A DNA stretch of 64,000 nucleotides from JAGDZR01 sp049115695 (GTDB taxonomy: Bacteria > Bacteroidota > Bacteroidia > Cytophagales > Cyclobacteriaceae): the NCBI GenBank assembly GCA_049115695.1, contig JAGDZR010000022.1:36049-100048 (forward strand). Reading direction: 5' to 3'. The position numbers and the translations under genes were made by a program. Below the pieces are notes generated by a model, which was given only the letters and a program-made list of their open reading frames with translations, was not told where the DNA came from and ran no database searches. Below, piece after piece: positions 35,948 through 44,454 of the stretch (positions within the stretch are counted from its first letter, which is position 1; the number at the start of each line of letters is the position of its first letter).

Positions 35948-36490
35948 TCATTCGTACTTAACATTTTTCCAGCGCTCACCTCTCTTGATAGCAAAGATAG
36001 TTCCCACGGATACGCCAAATTGTTTTGCGAGGATTTTATATCTGGTCTTACGATTTGGATCAAAGATCTTTCGTTTCAAAAGCTTCACTTGCCCTTCTGT
36101 TAGTTTGGCGTGTCTTACCACTCCTTTAGGTGCCTGATACTTTTCCTGGGCTAGTTTTTTCTGATTTTCGCGAAAAGTGTCTTTGTCAACCCATAACAAA
36201 TTCTTTGCCTCCGCATTGGAGCGATCACCATCCTTGTGAATGATTTTCTCATACCCTTCCGGGTTGGGGACAAACAATTTTGCTACCAGTTTATGAACGT
36301 ACCTCAACGTATTTTTCCCATTCTTCAACCTCGTAGGTATAGCAGGATATCCAGCGTTTCGATAACCCTTCAACAATCGAGGATTATCCGGATCAGATGC
36401 AGTAACACTTTTAACCTTGCCTAAATCGGAAATCAGAAAGGTAGATCGTAACTCTTCTTCAGTATACTCCTTCCATAATTCTTTGCTCAT
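35948..36490 (-). CDS. Free-standing NUMOD4/HNH homing-endonuclease-like protein
   Basis: The 180-residue product begins with a NUMOD4-like segment (WKEYTEEELRSTFLISDLGKVKSV, in two parts), then an HNH core (VHKLVAKLFVPNPEGY, IIHKDGDRSNAEAKNLLWV, residues about 65-103) and a C-terminal helix-turn-helix (about 130-178, ILAKQFGVSVGTIFAIKRG). This is the composition of HNH endonucleases of phages and self-splicing introns. No intron or phage gene is next to it, so it is a solitary gene. It converges on the MscS gene, 28 bases apart. Alternatively it is a domesticated DNA-binding protein; the HNH residues look intact. The 226 bases upstream hold a small stem around 36620-36638 but no gene. Confidence 0.75.
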   Translation of the reverse strand: MSKELWKEYTEEELRSTFLISDLGKVKSVTASDPDNPRLLKGYRNAGYPAIPTRLKNGKNTLRYVHKLVAKLFVPNPEGYEKIIHKDGDRSNAEAKNLLWVDKDTFRENQKKLAQEKYQAPKGVVRHAKLTEGQVKLLKRKIFDPNRKTRYKILAKQFGVSVGTIFAIKRGERWKNVKYE

Positions 36491-36716
36491 CTCTTTGCTC
36501 TTAGATTCTGCGGTTTTTAGGTACTAACAAATGTAATAAAAATACCCCTTAGATATATTATGCATAACTACTTTATATTTATTATGTCATAAAACCACAA
36601 TTTTCAACAGGATTAACTTGGTTCATCTCACCAAGAAAACTCACAAACAAGCTTTTTGTTAAATTACTTGATACGACTTACGATTACACATTGTTATGTC
36701 AACCAAACAAATTCCC

Positions 36717-37118
36717 TTAAATCTTTTCGCTATTCCCTTTACTCAATTTAGACACAAGTATAGATAACTGATATTCCAATTTCTTAATTTGATTGGTTTG
36801 AAAATTACGTTCTATCTGCAACCAATTCCACATTTTGAGCATTGACACAATCACCAAACCTAAAAACCCTCCGGCAGCCCATTTGATCATTTCGCTAACA
36901 GAAGTAACCGTCATGAATTGGTATCCACAATAGACCGTTACTCCCACCGCAATAACAATGATCACCCCTGTCATCCAGGCCATCCAGGCCATTTTCCCTC
37001 GATAAAGGTCGAACCACATTTTGGGCATTGACTCTTCATCTAGGTTTTGATAATACTCTGCCTCCTCCTGAGACAATGCCTCTTTAATCAATTGATCAAT
37101 TTCTTCATCTTTTCTCAT
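36717..37118 (-). CDS. DUF6768-type membrane protein, probable partner of the ECF sigma
   Basis: The 133-residue protein has a soluble acidic N-terminus (DQLIKEALSQEEAEYYQNL), two membrane helices (about residues 47-70 and 80-98) and a short C-terminal coiled tail. Proteins of this form commonly follow small ECF sigma genes in Bacteroidota. A role as membrane-bound regulator of the sigma is likely from the 4-base overlap with it, but no anti-sigma motif such as a zinc-binding HxxxCxxC is seen. Confidence 0.7.
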   Translation of the reverse strand: MRKDEEIDQLIKEALSQEEAEYYQNLDEESMPKMWFDLYRGKMAWMAWMTGVIIVIAVGVTVYCGYQFMTVTSVSEMIKWAAGGFLGLVIVSMLKMWNWLQIERNFQTNQIKKLEYQLSILVSKLSKGNSEKI

Positions 37119-37657
37119 GACGTTTGATTTAAAATTTTCTTTAATTTTTCTCTTGCATGAAATAGCCTCGACTTTACCGTTCCTCTTGGAATATTCAAAA
37201 TAGAACTGATCTCATGCACATTATGCTTATCCAGATAAAACAATTGTAAAATGTTCTTTTGATTTGAAGGTAATTGAGACACAGCGGTGATCAACCTTTC
37301 AAGTTGATCTTCAGCCATATTATCATCTTCTGAATCATCTATTCGTTTGATTTCTTCTGATCTTCTTCGTTCTTTCTGCTGTTCTCGAATCCAATCATAA
37401 CCCTTTAGAGTAGCAATCCTCATGGCCCAGGCACCAAATGAAGATCGATCTCTCAGCCGACTTAATCCCTTGATTACAGCTACCCAGACTTCTTGCGAGA
37501 TATCCTGACTAGCCAGTGCATCTCCGGTGACCCTCACCAACTGTCTGAAAACTTTTTGCTCCCAACGCTTAATCAGCAAGTCCAAAGCACCTCTATCTCC
37601 AGATATATACCTACCTACGAGCAAATCATCAAATATTCTATCTGAATGCATATTCAA
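37115..37657 (-). CDS. ECF-type RNA polymerase sigma factor
   Basis: The 180-residue product has sigma region 2 (ALDLLIKRWEQKVFRQL, DISQEVWVAVIKGL) and a region 4 helix-turn-helix (LPSNQKNILQLFYLDKHNVHEI, LNIPRGTVKSRLFHAREKL). It differs clearly from the FecI-like sigma at 13812 and has no FecR or SusC neighbour; its partner is the small membrane protein overlapping its 3' end. It probably controls an envelope-related or self-regulated set of genes (inference). Start is either of two Mets (residues 1 and 3). Confidence 0.9.
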   Translation of the reverse strand: MNMHSDRIFDDLLVGRYISGDRGALDLLIKRWEQKVFRQLVRVTGDALASQDISQEVWVAVIKGLSRLRDRSSFGAWAMRIATLKGYDWIREQQKERRRSEEIKRIDDSEDDNMAEDQLERLITAVSQLPSNQKNILQLFYLDKHNVHEISSILNIPRGTVKSRLFHAREKLKKILNQTS

Positions 37658-37751
37658 CTAATAGTCGAGCCTTTTCACTAAAGGTTCAATCTCCGAAGAA
37701 AAAAATTACCACCTAAATCTCAACGCAAAAATTGTTAGGTATCTTCACTTT

Positions 37752-38012
37752 ATGGACTTGAAACTATTGGTAGATATAGTTGGTTGGATTGGCTCGATTG
37801 AAGTCATAATAGCCTATTGGTTAGTCAGCACAAAAAGAGTGGACGGATCAAATAACGGCTATCACCTTCTTAATCTCACTGGTGGCATCTTTCTAATAAT
37901 CAACACCATGTTTTATGGCTCATTTCCTAGCACGTTCATCAATGTGGTATGGGTTATCATCGCACTCTTTGCGATGTACAATATTGCGAAAAGTAAAACT
38001 ACAAATGCCTAG
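37752..38012 (+). CDS. CBU_0592-like small membrane protein
   Basis: The 86-residue protein has three hydrophobic segments (GWIGSIEVIIAYWLVST, TGGIFLIINTMFYG, FINVVWVIIALFAMYNI) and matches the CBU_0592-type domain of unknown function seen in many bacteria. Its last 8 bases overlap the start of the SodC-like gene. Function is not known; possible partner in envelope stress defence from its neighbours. Confidence 0.7.
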   Translation: MDLKLLVDIVGWIGSIEVIIAYWLVSTKRVDGSNNGYHLLNLTGGIFLIINTMFYGSFPSTFINVVWVIIALFAMYNIAKSKTTNA

Positions 38013-38571
38013 GTTTTTCCTCATCTTTTGTATAATACTCGCCATAGGTTGTCAAGAACAAAACACTCTTATCACAACTGCTCGTGTTGACTTCTATGGA
38101 TTATCGATTGATGAAAATACTTCTCAATACACGCTGGAAGCAACTGATTTCGGAGAAGCCTTTTTGAAGGAAGAAGGAAATCTAACAACCATAAGATTTG
38201 AATTGAAAAATCTTGCACCTAACAATGAGCATGCGCTCCATATACATACTGGAGACTGTGGAGAGCCCCAAATGCATTGGAACATGAATAGCACGGAATC
38301 TTCTTGCAACAGACTCTCCAATGGAGAGGTTTGGGCCCGACCAATGGCAGGAGACATTGGAAATGCATTATCTAACGATTCAGGCGAGTCAACCATTGAA
38401 TTCACTTCCGAATTCTGGTCCCTTCAGTCAGGTGACAGGAACATTTCAGGCTTGCCCATTGTAATTCATCAATCCGGTGAAGATTTCGCACAAGAGTGCT
38501 TCGAACAGCACAAACACCTGCACAGCAATACCAAAATAGCTTGTGGTGTAATCACAATTAATAATCAATGA
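38005..38571 (+). CDS. Cu/Zn superoxide dismutase-like lipoprotein, zinc ligands missing
   Basis: The 188-residue protein has a lipoprotein signal (FLIFCIILAIGCQE) and a SodC domain: ALHIHTGDCGEP contains the two His copper ligands and the disulfide Cys, MHWN the bridging His, GDIGN the Asp, VIHQSGEDF the last copper His, and KIACGVI the second disulfide Cys. The two zinc-only His residues normally found between MHWN and GDIGN are absent. The catalytic Arg of the RxACGVI segment is Lys. It may be a copper-only SOD or a copper-binding protein. The ATG at 38005 overlaps the previous gene and places the signal peptide first; it overlaps the M19 gene by 4 bases. Confidence 0.82.
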   Translation: MPRFFLIFCIILAIGCQEQNTLITTARVDFYGLSIDENTSQYTLEATDFGEAFLKEEGNLTTIRFELKNLAPNNEHALHIHTGDCGEPQMHWNMNSTESSCNRLSNGEVWARPMAGDIGNALSNDSGESTIEFTSEFWSLQSGDRNISGLPIVIHQSGEDFAQECFEQHKHLHSNTKIACGVITINNQ

Positions 38572-39731
38572 AAAGAGTCATCAAATTTATACTCGTTACC
38601 ATTTTAATAGCAGCGGTAACATTCTTTTTTCTCGTCGGTAAGATTGCCGATAGAAGGCTCAATAATTCTACGCCATTACCCAACTTTCAAATCACAGAGA
38701 AAGCCAAAAGTCTACACAGTAACCTTGTTGTTTGTGACCTTCAAGCTAATAACCTGCTTTGGGATCGAGGAGTCCTGAATAGAAATAGTCATGGATATGT
38801 AGATATTCCAAGACTCATTGAAGGAGGGTATACTTTGCAGGTATTTAATGCGGTCGTCCATACTCCCAGCGATCTGAATAGCACATCCAACAATTCCACT
38901 TCGGATAGAATCACTTTGCTGGCCGCAGCAAATCGCTGGCCAATTCGAACTTGGTTTGACCGTACCGAAAGAGCCATTTACCAAAGCCAGATGCTTCATG
39001 ATGCTGCAAATGAGTCCTCCAATCTGGAGATAATAAAAAACAAAGAGGACCTCAATTACCTAACCATGTTGCGTAGAGCCAATAGCTATAAAGTGGGTGG
39101 AATCTTATCGTTCGAAGGTCTTGAAGCACTCGAAGAGGACATCAACAATATCGACCGATTATATGATGCTGGTTATCGAATAGCTGGACTTGTTCACTTT
39201 TCTGATAATGCGATTGGCGGATCTGCTACAGGAATCAATAAATCAGGTCTGACGGAATTTGGCCGAACTGTAATCAGAAATTTGGAAAGAAGAGGTGTGA
39301 TCCTCGACCTTGCTCATGCCTCTGATCAACTAATCACAGAGGTATTAAATAATACATCTGTTCCTATATTGGTAAGTCATACAAGTGCGTTTGGTGGTGA
39401 GGATATCTCGCAAGGAATATCCGATGACCAATTAAGGAGAATTGCGAATAGAGGTGGTATCATTGGGATCGGTTTTGGACTTAGGAATGAGAAAGCCATC
39501 AATCCTGCTCAAATCGTACAACGCATTAGCCATGCTACTCAAATAGCGGGAATAGAGCATGTCGCACTTGGTAGCAACTTTGATGGCGCTGTGGAAATCA
39601 GTTTTGATGCCTCGCAGATTATCCTGATTACACAGTCATTATTGAATGAAGGATTCAATGATTCTGAAATCAAATTGATCATGGGAGAAAACGTTATTAG
39701 ATTCCTAACTGAAAACCTACCTGACAAGTAA
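38568..39731 (+). CDS. M19 membrane-dipeptidase homologue, active site degraded
   Basis: The 387-residue protein has an N-terminal membrane anchor (VIKFILVTILIAAVTFFFL) and a TIM-barrel of the renal/membrane dipeptidase family: IPRLIEGGYTLQVF, ILSFEGLEAL, HFSDNAIGGSATGINKSGLT, VILDLAHAS, PILVSHTSAFG, HVALGSNFDG, IKLIMGENVIRFL. The HxD zinc motif (family DSHADTLLW) reads CDLQANNLLW, so His and Asp are Gln and Asn. The substrate-binding RN of the RNLSDDQ segment reads QGISDDQ, and GSDFDG reads GSNFDG. The Glu and the two later His ligands remain. It is probably not an active dipeptidase. It is coupled to the SodC-like gene and ends next to the convergent TPR gene. Confidence 0.85.
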   Translation: MKRVIKFILVTILIAAVTFFFLVGKIADRRLNNSTPLPNFQITEKAKSLHSNLVVCDLQANNLLWDRGVLNRNSHGYVDIPRLIEGGYTLQVFNAVVHTPSDLNSTSNNSTSDRITLLAAANRWPIRTWFDRTERAIYQSQMLHDAANESSNLEIIKNKEDLNYLTMLRRANSYKVGGILSFEGLEALEEDINNIDRLYDAGYRIAGLVHFSDNAIGGSATGINKSGLTEFGRTVIRNLERRGVILDLAHASDQLITEVLNNTSVPILVSHTSAFGGEDISQGISDDQLRRIANRGGIIGIGFGLRNEKAINPAQIVQRISHATQIAGIEHVALGSNFDGAVEISFDASQIILITQSLLNEGFNDSEIKLIMGENVIRFLTENLPDK

Positions 39732-40928
39732 TCAATTGCTGCAGTTATCAAACAGAGATGAATTTCTGTCTAAATTCATTCCTCTTTCAATTGCATTATC
39801 AAGGTACAGGCATGATGTCTGAAATTCCTCTAGATTGTGGTAGGTGATGCCAGCATTATACCAAATTTGACCGTTGCTCCGGTCATGGGCCAAGTAGCGT
39901 TCGTAAGCTTCGGCTGCATTTAAATACTCCCCCTTTTTATAGAAAGTGTTACCAAGTAAATAATAAGCATCAAATTGTGCTGGATCGATAGCAAGTGCCG
40001 CGGCAAAAAATCTAACTGCCTCATCATGGTTTGCCTCCTTATCTTCAAGCCTACCTATATTCATCAAGAGTAACGGATCCTTTAATTTTACTTTAAGTGC
40101 TTGATAAAATAACGTTCTTGCCTCTCCCAATCGATCTTCATTTAAGGCATCCACTCCCCGGTAAACCAATAGCGGCGCAAATGAAACATCCTGAAGCACA
40201 TCATCGGGGATTGAAGTGTTAGGATTTACAACAAGTAGATTGAACCACCCTCTTACCGAGCGATTGTCCATTTCAACACATCTCTTGAGGTCCTGCTCTG
40301 CCATGCTCAAATCTCCCATTTCAAAATATAACAATCCTCTATTCATGTATTGCTCAGCATCCGGAGCTAACCGTAATGCCTGATCTAAATCTACCTTCGC
40401 CTGGTCCATATCACCCATAGCCTGATGCGCCATTCCTCGCAAACTATAGACCTGTGCTTTCATGGTCTCGAGTGATCCTACTTTCACCTGCCCATCACCT
40501 TCTGTGTCAATTCTGAAAAATATCGCCTTTGTTGGTGTTTCGGGCCATTCAATAATTTGTGTAAAGTCGTCAATCGCTTGTTTATAAACGCCTTGTTCAT
40601 AGAAGAGCTGCCCTCGTTTAAAAACAGCTTCCAAATAAGTATCATCAATGGCTAATAGTTTAGTCAGGGCAGAAATTGCAGCTGACTTTTTATCAAGTGC
40701 TTCCAGGATGGATGATTGTAGAAAGTAATTATCAACCGATCTTTCCATCTCGATCAATTCTCTCATCTTGGATTCCGCAATCAGATATTCTCTATTGTTG
40801 TAAGCCCTGAGTGCCTCTTCGTAAAGTTGCTCCTTGATTGACTGAGCATTAATCGAAAAAGTAATGAGAATCAGTAGGAAGAAATGGAGTTGACGCAGGA
40901 ATTTCACGATGATCTGTTTATTTCCCAT
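39732..40928 (-). CDS. Secreted TPR-repeat protein
   Basis: The 398-residue protein has an N-terminal signal peptide (LHFFLLILITFSINAQ) and about eight tetratricopeptide repeats from residue 30 to the end, for example AVFKRGQLFYEQGVYKQAID, YMNRGLLYFEMGDLSMAEQD and AYYLLGNTFYKKGEYLNAAE. It is likely a periplasmic or outer-membrane scaffold; partners are not known. Its stop is adjacent to the stop of the M19 gene. It lies 21 bases downstream of the 267-residue unknown gene on the same strand. Confidence 0.85.
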   Translation of the reverse strand: MGNKQIIVKFLRQLHFFLLILITFSINAQSIKEQLYEEALRAYNNREYLIAESKMRELIEMERSVDNYFLQSSILEALDKKSAAISALTKLLAIDDTYLEAVFKRGQLFYEQGVYKQAIDDFTQIIEWPETPTKAIFFRIDTEGDGQVKVGSLETMKAQVYSLRGMAHQAMGDMDQAKVDLDQALRLAPDAEQYMNRGLLYFEMGDLSMAEQDLKRCVEMDNRSVRGWFNLLVVNPNTSIPDDVLQDVSFAPLLVYRGVDALNEDRLGEARTLFYQALKVKLKDPLLLMNIGRLEDKEANHDEAVRFFAAALAIDPAQFDAYYLLGNTFYKKGEYLNAAEAYERYLAHDRSNGQIWYNAGITYHNLEEFQTSCLYLDNAIERGMNLDRNSSLFDNCSN

Positions 40929-40949
40929 ACGTGAAAAAGATAAAAAAGA

Positions 40950-41753
40950 TTAATACACCTCGTGAATTTGCATGCCGCTTTCTTTAGCAAGATGTTGAAA
41001 TCTTCCCCCTTCATATTTGTAAAAGCTTACTGCCATCACCAGAAATATTCCGACAGATTCAGGAATGACCTGTCTTGTATTGATTGACACTTGAGATGTC
41101 ATCGGCTCTGTTGGCATCTTCAATAATGGCAACATTGGCGTTTCATAGGATCCAAACATTCCATGAAGCTCCGGGCTTTTCGGAGTATAAGTATTCTCTG
41201 CTCTGTTGTAACTATAATCAGACAGAGCAACTAATCTCACATTGATCTTAAAATTGGTTGCACCAGCAGGTTTAACAAATGCCTTGTGAGGAACGAATGA
41301 AGGAAAGTGCAAAATCACTTGACCTTTCCTCGATCCTGTTTTTACAAAGTACTTGGCATCAAATAACTTTTTGTATGGAAATTCAGAATTGAATTCAAAC
41401 CCATTTAGTAGGTGACCATGCTTTGAAAGGTACATCGGTCTTTTTCCAGTCTCCCCCTCTTCTTGCTTTGCCAGATTTCTGAATTGAGCTGTCAACTTGC
41501 CAGAAGCATAGGTCTCACAAATCTCTGACATCCCTTCACTGAGCGATTGTCTAAGCACTTTTGCCATCATGGAAGCAACACCAAATTCTTTTTGATTTTT
41601 ACGAAGCTCGCCATAGCTCTCTTTGCTTTTCACCTCTTCTGAAGTCGGTCCTCCCTTCCTCGCCACAATCGGTCGATCAATCCCCTTGACATTGTAAGTT
41701 CTAAATCCTTTACTGGTGGTTGTGACTGAATTGGGCTGAGAGGTTAATTTCAT
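40950..41753 (-). CDS. Unknown 267-residue protein
   Basis: I do not recognise a named domain. The protein is basic in its N-terminal half (PIVARKGGPTSEEVKSKESY; GELRKNQKEFGVASMMAKVL), where a conserved 'ARKGGP' patch followed by a helical stretch is typical of a Bacteroidota family of unknown function; the C-terminal half is beta-rich. No signal peptide or membrane helix is seen. It precedes the TPR gene by 21 bases on the same strand. Upstream, 41754-42049 is AT-rich without a gene, with one DnaA-box-like 9-mer. Confidence 0.6.
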   Translation of the reverse strand: MKLTSQPNSVTTTSKGFRTYNVKGIDRPIVARKGGPTSEEVKSKESYGELRKNQKEFGVASMMAKVLRQSLSEGMSEICETYASGKLTAQFRNLAKQEEGETGKRPMYLSKHGHLLNGFEFNSEFPYKKLFDAKYFVKTGSRKGQVILHFPSFVPHKAFVKPAGATNFKINVRLVALSDYSYNRAENTYTPKSPELHGMFGSYETPMLPLLKMPTEPMTSQVSINTRQVIPESVGIFLVMAVSFYKYEGGRFQHLAKESGMQIHEVY

Positions 41754-42049
41754 TGAGTCTACTTTGGTTTGCTAATTCTTAGGTTCGAATGCGAAATATA
41801 AAAAATCAGATAATCCGTAGCAAGACATATGTTGATTATTTTTATTTAAGCAACGCATTTCTTCTCCCTGATTTCTAAATAGTTATAAAACACAGTCCAC
41901 ATCATATAAATAGGTTATCCACATTTTATAAATATAACTATACCCTTTATATCATTTCCACTTGAATAGTAACCCTCCTTCTTCTCACTTTTTATCAAAA
42001 TAAATCAAGGTATTTTCGTTAGAATTGTTTCGATATTTTGATTGTTCAA

Positions 42050-42226
42050 ATGCATCTCTCAAAAAAACTATTTTATTGTTTTTTAGCAGCAGCTTTTTTA
42101 CTCAGCTGCACACCAAAGACCCATCAGGTCAGAATGGTAAAACCAAAGAAGCATCTCAAGTTCTACTCAATCAAAAAGGATAGACATAAAAAAAGAACCA
42201 AGATTGTTAAATACAACGGACTCTAG
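42050..42226 (+). CDS. Very small lipoprotein, Lys-rich
   Basis: The 58-residue product has a lipoprotein signal (LFYCFLAAAFLLSCTP) and a mature part of about 38 residues with many Lys and Arg (MVKPKKHLKFYSIKKDRHKK). Its stop is 4 bases before the gamma-glutamyltransferase start, suggesting a shared transcript. The ATG at 42050 is chosen over an upstream TTG. It resembles the lipoprotein at 27563 only in layout. Confidence 0.55.
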   Translation: MHLSKKLFYCFLAAAFLLSCTPKTHQVRMVKPKKHLKFYSIKKDRHKKRTKIVKYNGL

Positions 42227-42230
42227 TAAA

Positions 42231-43931
42231 ATGAAACACGCCTTCCCAATCGCATTGGTATTCTTTATTGTTAGTTGTCAACCCAATAAAAACTCCACCT
42301 ACGTTCCTCGCGAAATTGGTGAAGTAGGCAAAAATGGAATGGTGGTTACGGCGCATCCGCTTGCAACAAAAGCTGGTGTTGATGTGCTCAAAGCAGGGGG
42401 GAATGCATATGATGCTGCCATAGCTGTACAATTTGCATTGGCTGTCACTTTACCCAGAGCTGGCAATATAGGTGGTGGTGGTTTTGCCTTGATTCGTGAA
42501 TCAAACGGAGATATCGCAAGCCTAGACTTCAGGGAAAAAGCACCTCAATTGGCATTCAGAGACATGTATCTGGATGTAAATGGTGACGTGAATAAACTAA
42601 AGAGTCGGATTGGCCATATGGCGGCTGGTGTACCTGGGACGGTTGCAGGTATGTGGGAATTACATCAGCAATACGGCTCAATGCCTTGGAGTGACCTAAT
42701 CCGTCCTGCACTGCGTCTTGCTTATGAGGGTTACGCCCTTACTGATAGAAATGCATTCGACCTCAATGACAAGAGAGCTGACTTTGAACAGGTCAATACA
42801 TTCAAACCCTGGGTGCTTGAAAAGTCTAAATGGTTGGCTGGCGATACGGTTGTGCAGCGCGACTTGGCAACAACCTTATCCTATATCCAGAAAAACGGTA
42901 GAGACGGATTTTACAAAGGAATAGTAGCAGATCAAATATCCAAGGAAATGATACGTGGCAAAGGTGTCATCACCAAGAGCGACCTTGAAAAATATGAGGC
43001 TATATGGCGAGAACCAATAACAGGGTCTTACAAAGGACATAAGGTCATTGCAATGCCTCCACCTTCAAGCGGAGGTGTGGCAGTTTTACAGCTTCTTCAA
43101 GGAGCTGAGTTATTTGACCTCAAGGAGACAGGGCACAACACCGCGAAAAGTGTCCATATCATGACGGAGCTTGAGAGAAGAGTATATGCAGATCGCGCGA
43201 CTTATTTGGGTGATCCTGATTTTTATAATGTCCCAGTGGACATGTTACTTGATCCTGGCTACAACAAAGAGCGCTATGCAACTATTGAGCGTAAGAAAAA
43301 AACAGCTTCTTCAGCCATCAAAGAAGGAAAAGTTGATATTATCGAAAGTGTACAAACCACGCATTTTTCAATTGTTGATAAGCAAGGAAATGCAATCGCC
43401 TTAACTACCACGCTCAATGGATACTTTGGGTGTAAAGTAATGGTAAAGGGCGCAGGGTTTTTCTTAAACAATGAGATGGATGATTTTAGTGCCAAGCCGG
43501 GCATTCCCAATCAATTTGGACTCGTTGGAGCTGAAGCCAACGCTATCGCACCCGAAAAAAGAATGCTGAGCAGCATGACGCCAACCATTGTTGAAAAAGA
43601 TGACTCCCTTTTCATGGTAACAGGCACTCCGGGTGGATCAACTATTATTACATCAGTCTTTCAAAGCATTATCAATGTTGTCGATTACAATATGTCCATG
43701 CAGGATGCAGTGAATGCGAGGCGCGTGCACAGCCAATGGCTTCCTGATATAATTGTGCTAGAAGAAAAAGCTGTGTTGCCAGCGGACACTGCAGCGTTAG
43801 TGAATATGGGCCATATTCTCAGGTACAGAGAAAACATAGGTAGTGTTGATGCCATTAAAGTACGGTCAGACGGTTCGCTGGAAGGAGCAGCTGATTACAC
43901 CAGAGGTGATGACTATGCTGAAGGATTCTAA
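42231..43931 (+). CDS. ggt: Gamma-glutamyltransferase (glutathione hydrolase)
   Basis: The 566-residue product is an Ntn-hydrolase precursor that cleaves itself into two subunits. It has a lipoprotein signal (ALVFFIVSCQPN), the N-terminal GMVVTAHPLATKAGVDVLKA and GNIGGGGFALI, the catalytic QTTHFSIVD (Thr near residue 376, self-cleavage site), the GYFG loop and GTPGGSTIITSVFQ. It transfers or hydrolyses gamma-glutamyl groups of glutathione and related compounds outside the cytoplasm. The ATG at 42231 is preferred because it places the signal first; an upstream ATG at 42204 lies inside the small lipoprotein gene. The next gene follows one base after the stop. Confidence 0.95.
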   Translation: MKHAFPIALVFFIVSCQPNKNSTYVPREIGEVGKNGMVVTAHPLATKAGVDVLKAGGNAYDAAIAVQFALAVTLPRAGNIGGGGFALIRESNGDIASLDFREKAPQLAFRDMYLDVNGDVNKLKSRIGHMAAGVPGTVAGMWELHQQYGSMPWSDLIRPALRLAYEGYALTDRNAFDLNDKRADFEQVNTFKPWVLEKSKWLAGDTVVQRDLATTLSYIQKNGRDGFYKGIVADQISKEMIRGKGVITKSDLEKYEAIWREPITGSYKGHKVIAMPPPSSGGVAVLQLLQGAELFDLKETGHNTAKSVHIMTELERRVYADRATYLGDPDFYNVPVDMLLDPGYNKERYATIERKKKTASSAIKEGKVDIIESVQTTHFSIVDKQGNAIALTTTLNGYFGCKVMVKGAGFFLNNEMDDFSAKPGIPNQFGLVGAEANAIAPEKRMLSSMTPTIVEKDDSLFMVTGTPGGSTIITSVFQSIINVVDYNMSMQDAVNARRVHSQWLPDIIVLEEKAVLPADTAALVNMGHILRYRENIGSVDAIKVRSDGSLEGAADYTRGDDYAEGF

Positions 43932-43932
43932 C

Positions 43933-44454
43933 ATGGACTCATTTGAATCCATTGTATCACGATTTGAAGCAAACCCACTCTGGAGCTTTCACCTACCTGT
44001 TCCATCAGAGATAGCCATCAAATATATTGAAGGAGACAACAGGCGGATCATCTGCCAGTTGAGTGAAGAAGTAATTTGGCATTGTGCACTTATGCCCTCT
44101 CCTAAATCTCAAGGTGGATGGTTTATTCTATTGAATAAAGAAACGCGAACCAAATTAGGCCTGAAGCAAGATGACAAAATCATTGTTACGATAAGTAAGG
44201 ATAAATCCAAGTTTGGTTTTGAACTCCCTGCTGAATTTGAAGAGCTTATGAATCAGGATGATGAAGGAAAGCAACACTTTCTGGCACTTACCTCTGGTAA
44301 ACAACGTAGCTTGGTCTACATTGTTCAGAAAGTAAAAGCTCCCAACAGTCGTCTAAACAAATCGTTAGCTATTTTTCACCATCTTAAAGAAATGAAGGGT
44401 GCATTGGATTTTAAAATCCTTAATGAAACTATCAAATCCTTCAACAATCGCTAA
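43933..44454 (+). CDS. YdeI/OmpD-associated protein with DUF1905 domain
   Basis: The 173-residue product has a DUF1905 domain about residues 15-100 (LPVPSEIAIKYIEGDNRR, GGWFILLNKETRTKLGLKQDDKIIVTI) and a C-terminal YdeI/OmpD-associated helical region about 105-165 (ALTSGKQRSLVYIVQKVKA). Function of the family is unclear; members occur in stress regulons. An ATG at 43915 inside the previous gene is also possible. The 3' end overlaps the convergent TonB receptor gene by 4 bases. Confidence 0.75.
   Translation: MDSFESIVSRFEANPLWSFHLPVPSEIAIKYIEGDNRRIICQLSEEVIWHCALMPSPKSQGGWFILLNKETRTKLGLKQDDKIIVTISKDKSKFGFELPAEFEELMNQDDEGKQHFLALTSGKQRSLVYIVQKVKAPNSRLNKSLAIFHHLKEMKGALDFKILNETIKSFNNR

Noticed and set aside
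36610..36645. Terminator in front of the HNH gene
   Set aside because: The 6-bp stem has no T-tract on either strand and lies in a divergent or unrelated position.
41790..41805. GGTTCGAAT-like segment that resembles a tRNA T-loop
   Set aside because: No acceptor, anticodon or D stem can be paired around it.
41915..41923. A perfect DnaA-box-like 9-mer (TTATCCACA) in an AT-rich gap, hinting at an origin
   Set aside because: A single copy is expected by chance in 64 kb about half the time; no cluster of boxes, no dnaA, dnaN or gidA gene nearby.
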